Assembly: GCA_965230205.1 (NCBI GenBank)
Contig: OZ245996.1
Location: 2,294,001 to 2,358,000, forward strand
Source: CANLBN01 sp965230205
GTDB lineage: Bacteria; Pseudomonadota; Gammaproteobacteria; Pseudomonadales; Cellvibrionaceae
Direction: 5' to 3'
DNA: 64,000 nucleotides
Below are positions 61,936 to 64,000 of the stretch, piece after piece. The position numbers and the translations under genes were made by a program. The notes beneath the pieces are model-generated. The model had not been told where the DNA came from, did not search any database, and worked only from the letters and a program-made list of their open reading frames with translations. Each line of letters begins with the position of its first letter. Position 1 is the stretch's first letter.

Positions 61936-62442
61936 GTTTGCTGAAGATTTAAAAGTATTCTTGGTTTTACTATATGATTTTCCCCAAGGTGAACTGCCTT
62001 GGGGGATATTATTAATTATTAGCCCACGATCTACATTTTGTTTTATTAACGCTTTTCCCATCTCCCACCTTTAATTAAATAGTATGTAAAATTAGTGTAA
62101 AACTTTTTGGGTATTGTATTTTTATTATTCATGTTTTAGAGTGAGCGCTGTCGCTATAATCCCCAATAAAGCGTGTCGCAAAAATCAACGTTAGATTAAA
62201 ATTTGGGCGATGCGTTAAGAAAAATCAATTGATAATTAAAAAAATATACAAGGAAGCTTTAGGGAAATTATGATTTGCATTATAGGATTGTATTCTTTTT
62301 GTTGTTCTCTTCACTCTTTTTTAAATAGCATTAAAATTTCAAACGTAAAGACTATTTGCTGTTCTAGTGAAGGCAGAAAGAGTAGGGATAGTATGTACAA
62401 TAGCTACAATGGCAATGGAAAGCATAGAGAGACCTTATCCCT
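61936..62442. other. 507-bp region between dcd and the coiled-coil gene
   Basis: Contains the dcd hairpin (61981-62005) and, from 62270, a 58-codon frame listed separately as a weak candidate. The rest is AT-rich, with no repeat or RNA gene I can recognise. Confidence 0.5.
61981..62005 (+). terminator. hairpin downstream of dcd
   Basis: TCCCCAAGG / CCTTGGGGG arms (9 bp, the outer pair G-U) around TGAACTG, 46 bp after the dcd stop, followed by an AT-rich tract without a pure T-run. Confidence 0.6.
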
Positions 62443-62446
62443 ATGA
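62270..62446 (+). CDS. possible 58-aa small protein (weak candidate)
   Basis: The frame starts ATG 62270 with AGGGA 4-5 nt upstream and ends in a TGA that overlaps the next gene's ATG (ATGA at 62443-62446), a spacing often seen in coupled genes. The product would start MICIIGLYSFCCSLHSF with a short hydrophobic, Cys-containing stretch and end polar. No family similarity is recognised; chance cannot be excluded. Confidence 0.25.
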   Translation: MICIIGLYSFCCSLHSFLNSIKISNVKTICCSSEGRKSRDSMYNSYNGNGKHRETLSL

Positions 62447-62919
62447 CCTCCGTAAAACGCTTTTGGTTATGGGCAATTGCCTTGTCTCTTCTTGTTATTG
62501 CAGTGCTTGCCTCTACTATCTGGCAAACATCGCCTGCACAACAAAAAACTATTATTGCCTCTGAACAGTCAGCCTCAGAAGGTTCAGAGGTAGAGGGCTC
62601 AGAAGAAAAGTCACTTCAATCTTTATCAAACTCTACTCCTAGTAGCGTAGATTCAAAGCCTGATGCCAGCTTCCCCGCACCCGCAAAAAAACTGCATAAA
62701 GTTATCGCCGATACCGAAGCGGAATCGGAAGCGCAAGATAAATTACAGCAACAAACTCAAAAGCTGGATGAGCAGCTCGCTGCCCTGAACCAGCAGTTGC
62801 GCGAAAAAGGTATTGCTGTGCCGGAAAATCAGGCCCAGCCATCGACGGCAAGTAATGATGATACGGCTAAACGACTAGACGCGATTAAACAGCATATTGA
62901 AAATAAAAAAACACAATAA
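62443..62919 (+). CDS. membrane-anchored coiled-coil protein, unknown
   Basis: The 158-aa product has one N-terminal helix (FWLWAIALSLLVIAVLASTIW), a Ser/Glu/Ala-rich linker (~50 residues), then a predicted coiled coil at about 85-125 (ADTEAESEAQDKLQQQTQKLDEQLAALNQQLREKG) and a polar tail. The type II topology puts most of it in the periplasm. I do not recognise a family. It lies 35 bp upstream of a small exported protein gene and then a large SpvB-like gene, all in one direction, suggesting an envelope or secretion-related unit. Confidence 0.6.
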   Translation: MTSVKRFWLWAIALSLLVIAVLASTIWQTSPAQQKTIIASEQSASEGSEVEGSEEKSLQSLSNSTPSSVDSKPDASFPAPAKKLHKVIADTEAESEAQDKLQQQTQKLDEQLAALNQQLREKGIAVPENQAQPSTASNDDTAKRLDAIKQHIENKKTQ

Positions 62920-62954
62920 AAGTTAAGTTTTAAGGGAAAGGGAGCAGTAAAAAA

Positions 62955-63338
62955 ATGAAAAAATGGTTTTGTATTTTAGCAATAGGTTTATTTTTTAGTA
63001 ATATCAGCTGGGCCGGAGCGCCAACTTGCCATAATCATTCCAGTGGGCCTTATTGCCGTTATCAAGGCAAGGTTCAAAATATTTACATTAACACCGGCAA
63101 TACCATTCTTATTTATTTTGACACACCTTTAGACCCCAATGTTGCGAGTGGGGTAGGCCTAACCATTACCCAGCCTAGCGCCGCTGCCTTTGATTTAGAT
63201 GAAAACCCTGAGTTTGCCAAACTCTTTTACTCTACAGCCCTAGCGGCCCAAGCATCAAATAGAAATATTACTCTCCAGATGCGGGGTACATTTGCAGGCT
63301 ATCTAAAATTTGACAGAATCTGGCTCGCCGCTCCCTAG
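62955..63338 (+). CDS. small exported protein, unknown
   Basis: Signal peptide MKKWFCILAIGLFFSNISWA, then a 107-residue mature protein (GAPTCHNHSSGPYCRYQGKVQNIYINTGNTILIYFDTPL...) with two cysteines near its N-terminus that could form a disulfide, and predicted beta strands. No family recognised. GGGAG lies 10 nt before the ATG. Its neighbour, an SpvB-like protein 82 bp downstream, suggests a secreted accessory (inference). Confidence 0.65.
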   Translation: MKKWFCILAIGLFFSNISWAGAPTCHNHSSGPYCRYQGKVQNIYINTGNTILIYFDTPLDPNVASGVGLTITQPSAAAFDLDENPEFAKLFYSTALAAQASNRNITLQMRGTFAGYLKFDRIWLAAP

Positions 63339-63420
63339 CTAATCTTTTTTATTGTTTGTTAACGAAATTTATAAAATAGTATTTATTTTTTGAAATAAAA
63401 AAATCAACAAGGACACCACA

Positions 63421-64000
63421 ATGTTGAAAAAAACCATCCTCGCACCGTTAAGTCTTTTAATCGCTGCTTTATTACCTGCTTCTTCAGTGTTTGCTCAGCA
63501 GACCGTGGTGGGTGCAACGCCTGGGGAGTTTAATGCCTCTGGTGGCTCGGCTAATTATTCTATTCCTATTTCTATTGAGTCTGGCAGAGGAGGAATGCAG
63601 CCAGAGCTATCATTAAATTACTCCAGCGATGGGGGTGATGGCATTCTAGGTAAAGGTTGGAGCCTAGGTGGGTTGTCGGCAATTCGTCGTTGTCCTCGTA
63701 CTATTGTGCACGATGGCCAAGTGGGCAGTATTAACTTTGACGCTAACGATCGGTATTGCCTGGATGGCCAGAGATTAATCCCCCTTAATGGTGGAGATGG
63801 CGGACTTGGTGTTGAATATCGTACAGAAGTAGATGGCTACGCCCAAATACTTTCTGTCGGCGGTTCTGCTTATAACCCGAGTCACTTTATTGTTAAAACT
63901 AAAGCGGGTCAGGTGATAACTTATGGCGGTAACAGTAATGCCTCCCACAATTTTGCCCAAGGTACGATTACCTGGTCAGTCCGTGAAATTAACGATACCA
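63421..64000 (+). CDS. SpvB/RHS-type secreted protein, 5' part
   Basis: This frame has no stop before the window edge; 193 residues are seen. ATG 63421 has AAGGA 7 nt upstream. A signal peptide (LAPLSLLIAALLPASSVFA-Q) is followed by GEFNASGGSANYSIPISIESGRGGMQPELSLNYSS and GILGKGWSLGGLSAIRRC, the start of the SpvB domain (PF03534) that begins Tc-toxin B components and many large RHS-repeat proteins. A downstream RHS core and variable C-terminal domain are likely but outside the window. The family is often linked to toxins or surface interaction. Confidence 0.85.
   Translation, partial: MLKKTILAPLSLLIAALLPASSVFAQQTVVGATPGEFNASGGSANYSIPISIESGRGGMQPELSLNYSSDGGDGILGKGWSLGGLSAIRRCPRTIVHDGQVGSINFDANDRYCLDGQRLIPLNGGDGGLGVEYRTEVDGYAQILSVGGSAYNPSHFIVKTKAGQVITYGGNSNASHNFAQGTITWSVREINDT

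Overview
The window looks like chromosomal DNA of an AT-rich, probably marine gammaproteobacterium (Cellvibrionales/Oceanospirillales-like; the assignment is inference). Supporting signs are the metG-rnfABCDGE / apbC / dcd neighbourhood familiar from Pseudomonas-type genomes, a long-form isocitrate lyase, a leuA-holD-rimI run, a FadE-type acyl-CoA dehydrogenase, PhoX, a TctABC-TctDE uptake system and an ECF41 sigma factor. I see no tRNA, rRNA, CRISPR array, prophage or intact insertion sequence.

Layout. 1-1.6 kb: the end of a surface-polysaccharide locus (O-antigen ligase-like fragment, family 2 glycosyltransferase). 2-4.5 kb: a tiny Cys-rich protein and a Tat-exported PhoX phosphatase behind a candidate Pho box. 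4.6-8 kb: an aspartoacylase/desuccinylase-like hydrolase and a GCS2-type ligase forming a two-gene unit, head to head with nudC. 8-18.8 kb: a fatty-acid degradation block, fadJ-fadI-fadH-fadD and a TetR regulator on the minus strand with fadE divergent. 18.9-24.2 kb: shikimate-kinase-like gene, TIGR02444 protein, then leuA preceded by an unlisted 36-codon leucine-rich leader peptide, followed by holD, rimI and an EamA transporter. 24.3-31 kb: an ADP-ribosyltransferase-like protein and the glyoxylate shunt (aceA, glcB) with its DUF3612 regulator; related operator-like sequences sit in front of both aceA and glcB/regulator. The shunt complements the fad block by letting the cell grow on the acetyl-CoA it produces.

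31-40.6 kb: exported DUF3179 protein with an exported MsrA, YaiI, a porin, a phytase/esterase-like exported protein, RoxA, exonuclease III and a CvfB-type RNA-binding protein. 40.65-40.93 kb: a ~271-bp MITE-like element with perfect 24-bp terminal inverted repeats and two internal hairpins. 40.9-48.9 kb: LysR regulator, VOC protein, EamA transporter, then tctA-tctB-tctC with the divergent two-component system tctD-tctE. 48.9-51.3 kb: an ECF41 operon (AhpD-like protein, ECF41 sigma factor, exported RidA-like protein) with a textbook ECF41 promoter upstream, and a DUF1127-like small protein behind a palindrome.

51.3-61.9 kb: rnfEGDCBA and metG on the minus strand, apbC, a DUF427 protein and dcd on the plus strand. 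62-64 kb: a membrane-anchored coiled-coil protein, a small exported protein and the start of a large SpvB/RHS-type secreted protein that runs off the right edge. The most interesting items are the leuA leader peptide, the ECF41 autoregulatory unit with an exported RidA, the Y-shaped MITE, the shared operator pattern of the glyoxylate-shunt genes, the ligase/deacylase pair and the ART-like protein.
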